Below, one piece after another: positions 27,667-37,895 of a stretch of 64,000 nt of DNA (the stretch's first letter is position 1; the number at the start of each line of letters is the position of its first letter). The stretch is from Aquabacterium olei (GTDB lineage Bacteria; Pseudomonadota; Gammaproteobacteria; Burkholderiales; Burkholderiaceae_C): NCBI RefSeq assembly GCF_003100395.1, contig NZ_CP029210.1, positions 1,240,001 to 1,304,000 on the forward strand, written 5' to 3'. Made by a program: the position numbers and the translations under genes. The notes beneath the pieces are model-generated. The model saw nothing but the letters and a program-made list of their open reading frames with translations, ran no database searches and was not told the origin of the DNA.

Positions 27667-30600
27667 AGGCCCTGCCGTCGGCCTCGATGGCGTCGCTGTC
27701 GGCGCTGTTCATCGGCCGGCCCGTGGCCACCGTGCTGCTGACGCTCGCCATCGCGCTGGCCGGGCTGCTGGGCTGGCGTCTGCTGCCCGTGGCCGCCATG
27801 CCGCAGGTCGATTCGCCCACCATCGTCGTGTCGGCCAGCCTGCCGGGCGCCAACCCCGAGACCATGGCCAGCAGCGTGGCGACGCCGCTGGAGCGCAGCC
27901 TGGGCCGCATCGCCGGTCTGACCGAGATGACCTCGACGTCGAACACCGGCAGCACGCGCATCACGCTGCAGTTCGACCTGGACCGCGACATCGACAGCGC
28001 CGCCCGCGAGGTGCAGGCGGCCATCAATGCGGCCCGAAGCCTGCTCCCCACCGGCCTGCCGGGCAACCCGACCTACCGCAAGGTGAACCCCGGTGACGCG
28101 CCCATCATGATCGTGGCCATGACCTCGCCGCGACACAGCCGCGCGCAGATGTTCGATGCGGCCTCCACCATCCTCGCGCAGCGCCTGTCGCAGGTGAAAG
28201 GCGTGGGGCAGGTGGACGTGGGCGGCGCTTCGCTGCCCGCCGTGCGCGTGACGGTGAACCCGCAGGCGCTGGCCGCCATGGGCCTGGGCGTCGAGGAGGT
28301 GCGAACGGCGCTGACGGCGGCCAACGCGCGCCGCCCGCAGGGCATGGTCGAGGACGGCCCGCGCAGCTGGCAGCTGGGTGCATCGGATCAGGCGCCGGAT
28401 GCGGCCACGCTGGCTCCCACCGTGGTGCGATGGCGCGGCGGATCGGCCGTCCGCCTGAGCGATGTCGCCGAGGTGCGTGACAGCGTGCAGGACGTGCGCA
28501 GCGCCGGTTACGCCAACGGCGAGCCGGCCGTGGTCCTCACCATCCGCCGGCAGCCGGGCGCCAACGTGATCGAGACGGTCGACGAGATCCGCCGCCTGCT
28601 GCCCATGATGGAGGCCTCGGTGCCCGCCGACATGCAACTGCAGGTGGTGATGGACGCCACACGTTCCATCCGCGCGAGCCTGGAGGAGGTGCAGCGCGCA
28701 CTGGCCATCTCGGTGGCGCTGGTCATCATGGTCGTGCTGCTGTTCCTGCGCCATCGGGCGGCCACACTGGTGCCGGCGGTGGCGGTGCCGGTGTCGCTGC
28801 TGGGTGCGCTGGCCGTCATGGCGCTGGCCGGGCTCAGCCTCAACAACCTGTCGCTGATGGCGCTGACGGTCGCCACCGGCTTCGTGGTCGACGATGCCGT
28901 GGTGGTGCTGGAGAACATCGCGCGTCATGTCGAGCGCGGGCTGCAGCCCATGGCCGCCGCCCTGCTCGGTGCGCGCGAGGTGGGCTTCACGGTGGTGTCC
29001 ATGAGCCTGTCGCTGCTGGCCGTCTTCATCCCCATCCTGTTCATGGGCGGCCTGGTGGGGCGCCTGTTCCAGGAGTTTGCGATGACGCTGGGCGTGGCGG
29101 TGGCCGTGTCGCTGGTGGTGTCGCTGACGACCACGCCGATGATGGCCGCGCGCCTGCTCAAGGCGCGACCCGCCGCGCAACCCACGGCGCCCGAGCCGGG
29201 TTCCGCCCAGGATGGCCTGGGGCGTCGTGCCTACGCCCGATCGTTGGGCTGGGTGCTGCGCCACCCGGCGCTGGTGGGCGTGGCGCTGGCCGGCACGGTC
29301 GGGCTCACGGTGTGGCTCTACCTCACCATCCCGAAGGGCTTTCTGCCTCGGCAGGACAACGGTCGCCTGATGGGCGGGCTGGTGGCCGACCAGACCGTCT
29401 CCTTCGAGGCACTGCAGGCCAAGCTTCAGCAGGCCATGCGCATCGTGCAGGCCGACCCGGCGGTGGCGCACGTGGTGGGCTTCACCAGCAGCGGCCAGCG
29501 CAACAGTGCCAACGTGTTCATCGACCTGTTGCCGCTGCGGGAACGCGATGCCGACGCCGAGGCCCTCATCACCCGCCTGCGCGCCGAACTGGCCCGGGTG
29601 CCGGGCGCGCGGCTGTATCTCTGGGCTCCGCAGGACGTGCGTGTGGGGGGCCGCAGTGCCAACGCGTCGTACCAGTACACCCTGCAGTCGACCGATCTGG
29701 CGCTGCTGCGGCAGTGGGAGCCGGTGGTGCGCAAGACGCTGGCGTCGGTGCCCGAACTGATCGACGTGAACACCGACGTGGCCGATGGCAGCCCGCAGGT
29801 GTCGCTGGTGGTCGATCGTGAGGCGGCGGCCCGACTGGGCGTGAACTTCCGGCACCTCGACAACACGCTCTACAGCCTGTTCGGCCAGCGCCAGGTGGCC
29901 ACCATCTATCAGCCGCTCAACCAGTACAAGGTGGTGCTGGAGGCGCAGCCTTCGTTCACCAGCGGGCCGGCGTCGCTGTCGCAGGTCTACCTGTCATCGG
30001 CCAGCGGGGTGCAGGTGCCGCTGTCGGCCCTGGCACGCTGGGTGCCCACCACCGCCGCCATGTCGGTCAACCGGCAGGGCAGTTTTGCGGCCAGCACGGT
30101 GGCCTTCAACCTGCCCGAAGGCGTGGCACTGTCCACCGCGCAGCAGGCGGCCGAAGCGGCGCTGGCGAAGCTCAACCTGCCGGCCGAGCTGCATGGCGGC
30201 TTCCAGGGCACCGCACGCGCGCAGCAGGCCGCCACCGACAGCCAGCCGCTGCTGATCCTGGCGGCCATCATCGCGATCTACATCGTGCTGGGCGTGCTGT
30301 ATGAAAGCCTGCTGCACCCGCTGACCATCCTGTCGACGCTGCCGTCGGCCAGCGTGGGCGCCTTGCTGGCGCTGATGGCCACGAAGACGGAGTTCAGTCT
30401 GGTGGCCTTCATCGGCGTGGTCCTGCTGGTGGGCATCGTGATGAAGAACGCGATCATGATGATCGACGTGGCCCTGGCCGTGCAGCGCCATGAGGCCCTG
30501 GACGCCCGCGCCGCCATCCACAAGGCGGCCGTGCAGCGCCTGCGGCCCATTCTGATGACGAGTGCCGCCGCCATGCTCGGGGCCCTGCCACTGGTGCTGG

Positions 30601-30743
30601 GTGGGGGCGAGGGCGCCGAGTTGCGCCGCCCGCTCGGCATCGCCATCGTGGGCGGGCTGCTGCTGAGTCAGCTGCTGACGCTCTACACGACGCCGGTGGT
30701 GTTCCTCGGCCTGGAGCGGCTGAAAGCCAGGCTCAGTCGATGA
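27663..30743 (+). CDS. mdtC: RND multidrug efflux permease subunit (MdtC-like)
   Basis: A 1026-residue RND permease paralogous to the preceding gene. It shows [21 protein letters not shown] at the N-terminus, [21 protein letters not shown], the proton-relay [19 protein letters not shown] in TM4 and [17 protein letters not shown] near the C-terminal half. Its ATG overlaps the mdtB stop, which makes coupled translation likely. No TolC/OprM-type gene follows, so the pump must use a channel encoded elsewhere. The final 11 bases overlap the convergent kinase gene. Confidence 0.95.
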   Translation: MKALPSASMASLSALFIGRPVATVLLTLAIALAGLLGWRLLPVAAMPQVDSPTIVVSASLPGANPETMASSVATPLERSLGRIAGLTEMTSTSNTGSTRITLQFDLDRDIDSAAREVQAAINAARSLLPTGLPGNPTYRKVNPGDAPIMIVAMTSPRHSRAQMFDAASTILAQRLSQVKGVGQVDVGGASLPAVRVTVNPQALAAMGLGVEEVRTALTAANARRPQGMVEDGPRSWQLGASDQAPDAATLAPTVVRWRGGSAVRLSDVAEVRDSVQDVRSAGYANGEPAVVLTIRRQPGANVIETVDEIRRLLPMMEASVPADMQLQVVMDATRSIRASLEEVQRALAISVALVIMVVLLFLRHRAATLVPAVAVPVSLLGALAVMALAGLSLNNLSLMALTVATGFVVDDAVVVLENIARHVERGLQPMAAALLGAREVGFTVVSMSLSLLAVFIPILFMGGLVGRLFQEFAMTLGVAVAVSLVVSLTTTPMMAARLLKARPAAQPTAPEPGSAQDGLGRRAYARSLGWVLRHPALVGVALAGTVGLTVWLYLTIPKGFLPRQDNGRLMGGLVADQTVSFEALQAKLQQAMRIVQADPAVAHVVGFTSSGQRNSANVFIDLLPLRERDADAEALITRLRAELARVPGARLYLWAPQDVRVGGRSANASYQYTLQSTDLALLRQWEPVVRKTLASVPELIDVNTDVADGSPQVSLVVDREAAARLGVNFRHLDNTLYSLFGQRQVATIYQPLNQYKVVLEAQPSFTSGPASLSQVYLSSASGVQVPLSALARWVPTTAAMSVNRQGSFAASTVAFNLPEGVALSTAQQAAEAALAKLNLPAELHGGFQGTARAQQAATDSQPLLILAAIIAIYIVLGVLYESLLHPLTILSTLPSASVGALLALMATKTEFSLVAFIGVVLLVGIVMKNAIMMIDVALAVQRHEALDARAAIHKAAVQRLRPILMTSAAAMLGALPLVLGGGEGAELRRPLGIAIVGGLLLSQLLTLYTTPVVFLGLERLKARLSR

Positions 30744-31821
30744 GCCAGCTGGGCGTGTCGTCCACGCGGGACATCAGGTCGATCTGCTGACGCAGGGCGT
30801 CCGCCTGCTGTTGCCAGTACACGCCGGAATCGAACCAGGGGAAGGCGGCGGGAAAGGCCGGGTCGTGCCACCGGCGCGCAATCCACGCGCTGTGGTGAAT
30901 CAGACGCAGCGTGCGCAGGGGCTCGATGAGCTTGAGTTCGCGCCAATCGAACTCGCACACGCTTTCGTAGCCATCGAGCAGGGCATCGAGTTGCCGGGTG
31001 CGCTCGCTGGCCTCGCCACTGAGGAGCATCCAGAAGTCCTGAACGGCCGGGCCCATGCAGGCATCGTCCAGGTCGACGAAGTGGGGGCCTTCCGGCGTCC
31101 AGAGGATGTTGCCAGGGTGACAGTCGCCATGCAGGCGGCGCAGGCGCAGGCCGTCCACGCGGGCAAAGGCCTCGTCGGCCAGGTCCAGCGCCTGGTCGGC
31201 CACGGCCAGCCATTGCGGGCGTTGATCGGGCGGCAGCAGCGGGCAGTCGGCTAGGCTGTCGCGTGCGGCCCGGCCGGTCTCGGCCACGCCCATGGTCAGG
31301 CGGTGCGCAAAGGGGCGGCGGGCGCCCACGGTGTGCATGCGGGCGAGAAAACGGCCCAGCCAGCGCAGCACATCCGGGTCTTCCAGTTCGGGGGACCGGC
31401 CGCCCCGGCGGGGTGAGAGCGCCAGCCTGTGCGCACCCAGTACCCCCAGCGTGGGCGGCGTCCCCATCAGGCGCACCGTGCCGGGTGGCCCGCCAGCGGC
31501 TTCGGCGGGCACGCGCTCGGGCACCAGGGCCAGCGGCAGCGGGGGCACGGCCGGCACCTCGGCGTCGAGCAACTCCTGGGCGAAGGCGTGCTCTTCGAGG
31601 ATCTGTTCGTCCGTCCAGCGGCCGGCGCGGTAGAACTTGGCCACGGCCATGCCGCCGTCTTCCAGTCCGATCTGGAAGACGCGGTTTTCGTAGGAGTTCA
31701 GCTGCAGCAGCCGCCCGTCGACGCGGTGCCCGAAGGCCTCGATCGCGTCGAGGACGAGATCGGGCGTGAGGTCGGCGTAGGGCGTGTCGCCGGTGGCGGG
31801 CGGGGCATCGTGGTCGGGCAT
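30733..31821 (-). CDS. srkA: Stress response kinase SrkA (YihE) family protein
   Basis: SrkA/YihE is a cytoplasmic Ser/Thr kinase of the aminoglycoside-phosphotransferase fold that protects cells under envelope or oxidative stress. The protein (362 residues from the ATG at 31821) shows LLQLNSYENRVFQIGLEDG at the nucleotide-binding N-lobe, AVAKFYRAGRWTDEQI with the Lys, the catalytic loop RRLHGDCHPGNILW and the metal-binding HFVDLDDACMGPA. Length is somewhat over E. coli YihE because of an insert around LSPRRGGRSPELEDPD. A start at 31839 would add six residues. It ends tail-to-tail with mdtC. Confidence 0.9.
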   Translation of the reverse strand: MPDHDAPPATGDTPYADLTPDLVLDAIEAFGHRVDGRLLQLNSYENRVFQIGLEDGGMAVAKFYRAGRWTDEQILEEHAFAQELLDAEVPAVPPLPLALVPERVPAEAAGGPPGTVRLMGTPPTLGVLGAHRLALSPRRGGRSPELEDPDVLRWLGRFLARMHTVGARRPFAHRLTMGVAETGRAARDSLADCPLLPPDQRPQWLAVADQALDLADEAFARVDGLRLRRLHGDCHPGNILWTPEGPHFVDLDDACMGPAVQDFWMLLSGEASERTRQLDALLDGYESVCEFDWRELKLIEPLRTLRLIHHSAWIARRWHDPAFPAAFPWFDSGVYWQQQADALRQQIDLMSRVDDTPSWLID

Positions 31822-31860
31822 GGACCGATTAGGCCACACCCGGCGTGAACGCTTTCGGGC

Positions 31861-33069
31861 TCAGTCCAGCTCGGACGCGACCGACAGGGCCTTGAGCACG
31901 GCGGTGTTGATGTCGCCTGCGCCCATCAGCATGTTGTCGGCCGCCTCGCGGATGTCGAACAGCGTGCTGCCTTCCAGTGCGCGCACGAGCTTGAAGTAGG
32001 GCTCGTAGGGGCCCGTGCCTTCGGCCAGCGCCTGGTAGACGCGCTCGGGCACCGGGATGGTCTTGAGCAACTGCGGGAAGGGCTGCATGAACATGCGGTC
32101 GAGCAGCGAGAACACGCCGCAGATGAACAGCTCGCTGCGTGTCTCGTCGTCGGCGTGGGCGGACCGGGCCAGCTCCTCCATGAGCAGGCCGCGGCGCACG
32201 GCGGCAAACATCACCGGGCGCATGTTCGGATCCTTGCTGGCGGTGGCCAGCAGCAGGGCCAGCCAGCGCTTGAGGCGCTGGTAGCCCAGAATCATGATCG
32301 CGTGGCGGAACGACCCGATCTCGACCGACAGGCCGAAGGCCGGCGAGTTGATGTAGCGCATCAGCTTGTAGGCCAGGGGCGGATCGCGCTTGATCGTGTT
32401 CTCGAGGTCTTCGATGTCGGCCTGGCGTTGCACCTGGTCGATCAGCTGCACGATGACCTGCAGCGCCGGCTGGTCGGCAGGCTTGCCGCTGTCCTGGATG
32501 GCGTCATCAATGGGCCAGCCGAGCACGGCCACGGCGCCGCGACGGAAGCTGACTTCCATGTCGCCCACCGTCTCGACGCCCGACTGCACGTGGGTGATGT
32601 GGCGCACCAGCCCTTCCGGGTTGAAACCCACGCCGCCAGTGGCCTGGTCGACCCGACGGTCTTCGTGAAAGTCGATGATGGCGTGCTTGAAGCAGGGCAG
32701 CACGTCCCGGGGCAATTCCTGCAGCGGGCGGCCCTTGAGCAGCAAGGTGCTGCCGTGCGCGTGCAGCGTGCAGATCGCGTCGACGTTGGCCGGATCGGCG
32801 GCCATGAAGGCCGGGATTTCGATCAGCATCTGCTTGCCGGGGCGGGTCTGCATCAGGTCGTGCAGCAGCGTTTCGCTCACGACGTTGAGCCAGACGGCCG
32901 GACCGTCGGCGGGCCAGACCGTGGCCAGGGCATCCATCAGGGCCGACGGGTCGAGGCGCTGGCCAGGTGTCAGCGGAAAAACGGACAGCCGCGTGGCGAT
33001 CACGTTGCGCTGTCGGTCGATGACCGGGCTGTAGGCCAGCGCGGTCTGCGAGAGGATGGGGTGGTCCAT
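31861..33069 (-). CDS. EAL-like plus HDOD signalling protein (YuxH type)
   Basis: A 402-residue two-domain protein. The N-terminal half aligns by eye with EAL-fold regions of YuxH-type proteins (AYSPVIDRQRNVIATRLSV, MLIEIPAFMAADPANVDA, HAIIDFHEDRRVDQ), but the EAL catalytic signature and most metal-binding acidic residues are missing, so phosphodiesterase activity is unlikely. The C-terminal half is a HDOD domain: LENTIKRDPPLAYKLMRYIN, FRHAIMILGYQRLKRWLALL, and ELFICGVFSLLDRMF. It lies 23 bases downstream of flgL on the same strand, which suggests co-expression with the flagellar block. Its partner is unknown. Confidence 0.83.
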   Translation of the reverse strand: MDHPILSQTALAYSPVIDRQRNVIATRLSVFPLTPGQRLDPSALMDALATVWPADGPAVWLNVVSETLLHDLMQTRPGKQMLIEIPAFMAADPANVDAICTLHAHGSTLLLKGRPLQELPRDVLPCFKHAIIDFHEDRRVDQATGGVGFNPEGLVRHITHVQSGVETVGDMEVSFRRGAVAVLGWPIDDAIQDSGKPADQPALQVIVQLIDQVQRQADIEDLENTIKRDPPLAYKLMRYINSPAFGLSVEIGSFRHAIMILGYQRLKRWLALLLATASKDPNMRPVMFAAVRRGLLMEELARSAHADDETRSELFICGVFSLLDRMFMQPFPQLLKTIPVPERVYQALAEGTGPYEPYFKLVRALEGSTLFDIREAADNMLMGAGDINTAVLKALSVASELD

Positions 33070-33092
33070 GGATCGAAGGTGAAGACGACGGG

Positions 33093-34031
33093 TCAGCCGA
33101 TGTATTGGAACAGCGAGAGCTTCTGCACTGCGGCGTAGGTCTGCAGGGCGGCTCCGTAGCCCGTCTGCTGCTCCTGGAAACGGGATATTGCTTCTACCAT
33201 GTCCAGGTCTTCGGCATTCGATTTTTCTGACTGGGCGGCGAGTTTCAGGGCGCCGATGCGACTTTCGATGCCATCCATCCGGTTCAGCGCCTCGCCCACT
33301 TCGGCGCGGGCCGACTGCATGTTGCCCAGCACCTTGTCGAGGTCCTTGAGCCCGTTATTCACGGTGGCCCGGAGGTCGGTGGCAGAGGGGTTGCTCTGGC
33401 GCAGGCCGTCGATCGCGTCGGTCAGGGCGTCGAACACGTTCACGTCGACCAGGGCACCCGTTTCGTCGCGGCCCTGCATCCAGGTGCGCTGGCCGTCGAT
33501 GGTGAGGCTCACCTGCTCGCTGGAACTGGCCTGGATGCTGCCACGCTGGCCGTTGAACTGCACGGTGTTGGGTGTGGTGTTGGACACCTCGGTGAACGGC
33601 GTGGTCGACAGGCCCTGGCCCCCGAACACATAGCCGCCACTGCCGTCCGGCCGGTTGGCGATGGACAGCATCTGCTTGCGGATCTCGACCAGCTTCTTGG
33701 CCAGCGCCTCGCGCTCACCATCGGAGTAAGAGCCGTTGCCGGCCGCGACCATGGTTTCCCGTGCGGTCTGCAGCAGGTCGACCGCATCGCCCAGCGCCGA
33801 CTCGGCAATGCCCATGGCGTTGCGGCTGGCGTCCAGGGCGCGCTTGTCGGTGTCATTGCGCGCAATGGACGACAGTGCGCGCTCGGCCCGGGCGGCGGCC
33901 GTGGGGTCGTCGCTGGCCGCGTTCACGCGCTTGCCGGAGGTCAGCTGTGTCTGCGAGCGGTTGAGCTCCTGCTGGCGGTCCTGCAGGTTGGTGATGGCCT
34001 GGTTGTAGGCGTAGGCGGTGGTCACGCGCAT
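33093..34031 (-). CDS. flgL: Flagellar hook-filament junction protein FlgL (HAP3)
   Basis: Forms the junction between hook and filament. The 312 residues have the flagellin-like coiled-coil ends: RVTTAYAYNQAITNLQDRQQ at the N-terminus with LTSGKRVNAASDDPTAAARA, and the C-terminal half with DLDMVEAISRFQEQQTGYGAAL. It follows flgK after 17 bases, as the last flg gene in the run. Exported by the flagellar type III machinery, so no signal peptide is expected or seen. Confidence 0.95.
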   Translation of the reverse strand: MRVTTAYAYNQAITNLQDRQQELNRSQTQLTSGKRVNAASDDPTAAARAERALSSIARNDTDKRALDASRNAMGIAESALGDAVDLLQTARETMVAAGNGSYSDGEREALAKKLVEIRKQMLSIANRPDGSGGYVFGGQGLSTTPFTEVSNTTPNTVQFNGQRGSIQASSSEQVSLTIDGQRTWMQGRDETGALVDVNVFDALTDAIDGLRQSNPSATDLRATVNNGLKDLDKVLGNMQSARAEVGEALNRMDGIESRIGALKLAAQSEKSNAEDLDMVEAISRFQEQQTGYGAALQTYAAVQKLSLFQYIG

Positions 34032-34048
34032 GATGAACTTCCTTGCGA

Positions 34049-35779
34049 TTACTGCGCCACGTTCAGCAGTGTGTCAAAGACCTTCTGAGCCACCTGCAGC
34101 ACCTTGGCGGCCGCCTGGTAGCTTTGCTGGAACTGGATCAGGCGGGCAGCCTCTTCATCCAGGTTCACGCCCCGCGTGGCCTCCAGCGTCTCGGTCGCCC
34201 GGGTTTCCAGCGTGCCGCTGATGCTGGCGGCGGTCTTGCCGCTCTGCACCTTCACGCCCAGGTTGCCGATCATCTGCGAGTAGGCATCGGTCACCGTGGT
34301 GTTGGAGCCGTTGCTGGTCAGCGAGACGATGGGCCGGTCACGCAGGCCCAGCATCGCGCGTGCGTTGCCGTTGTTGCCCGACGGATCGACGGGCGGCTCC
34401 AGCGTGATCTTGTCGCCCACATTCGGCACGCCGGCGATGCGCATCGAGAACAGCGGGTCACCCGCCCCGTCGTTGAAGACGAGGTCCTGACCCGGCACCC
34501 AGTTGGCCGCGATCACGTTGCCGCTCCCGTCCACCACGTCGAAACCCGGGCCCGTTCCGGGAGACTGGAACGTCAGCCCGAGCTGGGGTGTTGTCGACGG
34601 GGCGACCGGCGGCAGCAGCGGCAAGGCCCGTCCTGCCGGCGCGATCATGTTCAGCGACTCCACCGACATCGTGCCCTGGTTGGCGTCGGCCGTGAACGCG
34701 ATCAACGGCGAGGCGGCGGCCACATCCTGCGGGTTCTGCAGGTTGACGGCCAGGGTCGTGGCCTTGCCGGTGCCGATGAACATGTCGCTGCCGGCAATGG
34801 TGTTGCCCAGCGCATCCTTCTTGCCCAGGATGCCGAGTTGCTGCTGCGTGTTGACGGCGTTGGTGAAGCTCGCGACGAAGTCGTTGAGGTCGCCGCGTGT
34901 GCCGGCCAGGTCCTTGTTCTGGAAGTCCAGCAGGCCACGGAGCGCGCCACCCGTCACCTGCGTGTCGTCCAGCATTCGCACCGAGTTCGCGGTGACGATG
35001 CCAATGCTGCCCACCGTCACGCCTTGTGCGTTGCTCGACTGCAGCAGCGACAGGCTCTCGGCCTTGTTGCTGAGCACCAGCAGCTGCCCGCCGCCGAGGA
35101 AGACGCTGAGGCTGCCGTCATCGGCTTCCACGGTGTTGACCTGCACCAGCTTGTTGAGCCGGCTGATCACCTCGTCGCGGCGGTCCATCAGGTCGTTGGG
35201 TGGCTGGCCCGTGCCGCGCGCGCTGGCGATGTCCTGGTTCAGGCGCGCGACCTGCTGCGCATACTCATTGATCTGCGCGATGTCGGTGCCCATGTCCGAC
35301 AGGGCGCCGGCCTGCAGCTGTTCGATCTGGCTGGCCGACGAGCGCACCCGGCTGGCGAACTCCTCCGCACGCGACAGCACCACCTGGCGCGCCGACATGT
35401 CCTGCGGCTGGTTGGCCACGTCGACAAAGGCGTTCATCAGCTGGGTCGCGGCGTAGCCCAGCCCCGTCTGGCCGGTCGGCAGGGTGCCTTCCAGCTGTTC
35501 CAGCTTGTCGAGTCGCGTCTTGTCTGCGGCGGCCGCCCCGGCGGCCTCGTTGGCCGACTTGACCAGGAACTCGCTGGTCGACCGTGTGACGGTCGTGACC
35601 TTGACCCCGCGGCCGAAGAAGCCCGCCCCGGTGTACATGCCGCCGTCGGTCGACAGCTCCACCTGCTGGCGCGAGTAGCCCGGCGTGTTGACGTTGCTGA
35701 TGTTGTGCGCAGTGGTGTCCAGCATCGCCTGGTTGGCGAACATGGCCCGGGTGCTGAGCGCGAAGATGCCTGATCCCAT
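34049..35779 (-). CDS. flgK: Flagellar hook-associated protein FlgK (HAP1)
   Basis: First junction protein between hook and filament. The 576-residue protein begins with the rod/hook family N-terminus GIFALSTRAMFANQAMLDTT followed by AHNISNVNTPGYSRQQVEL, and ends with the family C-terminal motif VNLDEEAARLIQFQQSYQAAAKVLQ. The middle is variable, including PQDMSARQVVLSRAEEFASR. It is slightly shorter than many Burkholderiales FlgK proteins. It lies 20 bases after flgJ and 17 before flgL. Confidence 0.95.
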   Translation of the reverse strand: MGSGIFALSTRAMFANQAMLDTTAHNISNVNTPGYSRQQVELSTDGGMYTGAGFFGRGVKVTTVTRSTSEFLVKSANEAAGAAAADKTRLDKLEQLEGTLPTGQTGLGYAATQLMNAFVDVANQPQDMSARQVVLSRAEEFASRVRSSASQIEQLQAGALSDMGTDIAQINEYAQQVARLNQDIASARGTGQPPNDLMDRRDEVISRLNKLVQVNTVEADDGSLSVFLGGGQLLVLSNKAESLSLLQSSNAQGVTVGSIGIVTANSVRMLDDTQVTGGALRGLLDFQNKDLAGTRGDLNDFVASFTNAVNTQQQLGILGKKDALGNTIAGSDMFIGTGKATTLAVNLQNPQDVAAASPLIAFTADANQGTMSVESLNMIAPAGRALPLLPPVAPSTTPQLGLTFQSPGTGPGFDVVDGSGNVIAANWVPGQDLVFNDGAGDPLFSMRIAGVPNVGDKITLEPPVDPSGNNGNARAMLGLRDRPIVSLTSNGSNTTVTDAYSQMIGNLGVKVQSGKTAASISGTLETRATETLEATRGVNLDEEAARLIQFQQSYQAAAKVLQVAQKVFDTLLNVAQ

Positions 35780-35799
35780 GGTGCGTGCTCCTCAGCCGA

Positions 35800-36723
35800 T
35801 CAGGTCAGGGTGCGCTGAAGGCGCAAGGTCGTGTTGATCACGCGCGTGAGCTTGTCGGCGTAGGCAGGGTCGGTGGCGTAGCCGGCCTTCTGCAGCCCCT
35901 GGGCATAGCCCTGGGCCGTGTCGGCCTGCGCCACGGTGCGACTGTAGCGGGGGCTTTGTGTCAGCAGGCGGGCGTGGTCCTTGAAGGCTTCCTCGTACGA
36001 GTCATACGCACGGAATTTCGCCGTGACCTTGCGCGCCACGCCGCCGATGTATTCGGTGGTCGTCACCTCGGCGACCTTGCCCTTCCAGCCCGCGGTCGCC
36101 TTGATGCCGAACAGGTTGTGGGAGGGTTGGCCGTCGGCGGTGCGGATCTCGCGCTTGCCCCAGCCGGACTCCAGCGCCGCCTGGCCCAGGATGTTGCCGG
36201 CCGGGATGCCCGTGGCCTGCTCGGCCGCGGCGGCGGCGGCCTGGTGCTTGCGCACGAACTGTTCGGAGGGGCTCAGCGCGCGGCCATTCGCGGCCACGGC
36301 ACGCCCGTTGGCGTCCACGCGGCCGGTGTCGGTCGGCATGCGGGCGTCCAGGCTGCGGCCAGACAATGAGCCCAGCGCGCGCGCAGCCGGGTTGGCTGCG
36401 GTGGCGGGCTGATCGGACCGGATGCCCATCTGGCGCTCCAGCTGGCGGGTGATCATGTCGCTCAGGCCGCCGGGCAGACCGGTCATCTGGGTCGAGAACT
36501 GCTGGTCCAGCATGCTCGTGCCCATCTCCGTCGCGCTGTTGTCCAGCATGCCGGCGTTCATCGTGGTCGCGCGCATGCTCTTCATCAGCTCCTGCATGAA
36601 GAGGCCTTCGAGCTGCTGGGCCGTGTCGCGGATCGCCTTGCGCGGATCCTGGCCGGCTGCGCCCTTGAGCTGGTCGAGCGAGCGCAGGTCTGTGGCCAGA
36701 CCAGGGCGTTGGGGGAAGCTCAT
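35800..36723 (-). CDS. flgJ: Flagellar rod assembly muramidase FlgJ
   Basis: A periplasmic dual-function protein: the N-terminal domain caps the growing rod and the C-terminal glucosaminidase opens the peptidoglycan. The 307 residues show the rod-binding region AQQLEGLFMQELMKSMRATTM near 35-55 and a C-terminal domain with GIPAGNILGQAALESGWGKRE (catalytic Glu in LESGWGKRE), NLFGIKATAGW and FRAYDSYEEAFKDHARLL. There is no Sec signal, consistent with export by the flagellar apparatus. The ATG overlaps the flgI stop by one base. Confidence 0.95.
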   Translation of the reverse strand: MSFPQRPGLATDLRSLDQLKGAAGQDPRKAIRDTAQQLEGLFMQELMKSMRATTMNAGMLDNSATEMGTSMLDQQFSTQMTGLPGGLSDMITRQLERQMGIRSDQPATAANPAARALGSLSGRSLDARMPTDTGRVDANGRAVAANGRALSPSEQFVRKHQAAAAAAEQATGIPAGNILGQAALESGWGKREIRTADGQPSHNLFGIKATAGWKGKVAEVTTTEYIGGVARKVTAKFRAYDSYEEAFKDHARLLTQSPRYSRTVAQADTAQGYAQGLQKAGYATDPAYADKLTRVINTTLRLQRTLT

Positions 36724-37853
36724 CAGATCACCTCCAGATCAGCCTGCAGCGCGCCGGCTGCCTTCATGGCCTGCAGGATGGCCAGCAGGTCCTGTGGGTT
36801 GGCGCCCAGCGTGTTGAGCGCCTTGACGACGTCGGTGAGCTGGGTGCCCGCGGGCATCTGGATCAGCGCGCCCGGTGCCTGGTTGATGGCGATGTCGGCC
36901 TTTTCGCTGACCACCGTCTGCCCCTGGGACATCGGGTTGGGCTGGCTGATGACCGGGGTCGAGCTGATGGTGACGGACAGGTTGCCGTGCGCCACGGCGC
37001 AAGGGCCGAGCGTCACATTCTGGTTGAGCACGACCGAGCCCGTGCGCGCATTGATGACAATGCGTGCAGCCGGCGTGGCGCGGTTGATGGTGAGGTTCTC
37101 CACATCGGCCATGAAGGCCACGCGCTCGCCCGGTGCCTGCGGCAGCTTGACGGCCACGGTGCGGCCGTTGATGGCCTCAGCCGTGCCGTCGCCCTTGGCC
37201 TGGTTGATGGCCTTGGCCACTTCGCGTGCGGTGTTGAAATCGTCCGAGCGCAGGTCGTACTGCACCAGGCTGCCCTGCAGCCAGGGTGAGGGCACGGCCC
37301 GCTCGACCGAGGCACCATCCGGGATGCGGCCGGCGCTCAGGTGGTTGATCTGCACCTTGGAACCCCCCTGCGAGGCCCCCGCGCCCCCCACGATGAGGTT
37401 GCCTTGTGCCAGTGCGTAGATCTGGCCGTCAGCGCCCTTGAGCGGCGTGGCGATCAGCGTGCCGCCCCGCAGCGACTTGGCATTCCCGATCGACGACACG
37501 TTGACGTCGATGGGCTGACCGGGCTGGGCAAACGCGGGGAGGCTGGCCGTGACCAGCACGGCGGCGACGTTCTTGAGCTGCATCGGCACGCCGGCGGGCA
37601 CTGTGATGCCCATCTGCTGCAGCATCGCGTTCATGCTCTGACCCGTGAAGGGCGTCTGGGCGGTCTGGTCGCCGGTGCCATCCAGGCCCACGACGAGGCC
37701 GTAGCCCATCAGCTGGTTGCTGCGCACCCCCTGGATGGCCGCGATTTCCTTGAGTCGCACCGTCGCTGCCTGGGCGTTCCAGCCGCCTGCCAGCAGGCTG
37801 GCCAGGCAGAGGGGGGCGATCAGTTGCTTGATCAGGCGGGGGGGGGTGCGCAT
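36723..37853 (-). CDS. flgI: Flagellar P-ring protein FlgI
   Basis: Forms the periplasmic P ring around the rod. The 376-residue precursor has a Sec signal peptide (LIAPLCLASLLAGGWNAQA) and the mature start VRLKEIAAIQGVRSNQLMGYG, a FlgI signature. Further typical stretches are GLVVGLDGTGDQT, MQLKNVAAVLVTASLPAFA and, at the C-terminus, LIQMPAGTQLTDVVKALN. It lies between flgH (42-base gap) and flgJ (one-base overlap). Confidence 0.96.
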   Translation of the reverse strand: MRTPPRLIKQLIAPLCLASLLAGGWNAQAATVRLKEIAAIQGVRSNQLMGYGLVVGLDGTGDQTAQTPFTGQSMNAMLQQMGITVPAGVPMQLKNVAAVLVTASLPAFAQPGQPIDVNVSSIGNAKSLRGGTLIATPLKGADGQIYALAQGNLIVGGAGASQGGSKVQINHLSAGRIPDGASVERAVPSPWLQGSLVQYDLRSDDFNTAREVAKAINQAKGDGTAEAINGRTVAVKLPQAPGERVAFMADVENLTINRATPAARIVINARTGSVVLNQNVTLGPCAVAHGNLSVTISSTPVISQPNPMSQGQTVVSEKADIAINQAPGALIQMPAGTQLTDVVKALNTLGANPQDLLAILQAMKAAGALQADLEVI

Positions 37854-37895
37854 GGGGCCGAATCCTTCTGGGGGTCGGCTCCATTCTGCGAACCT

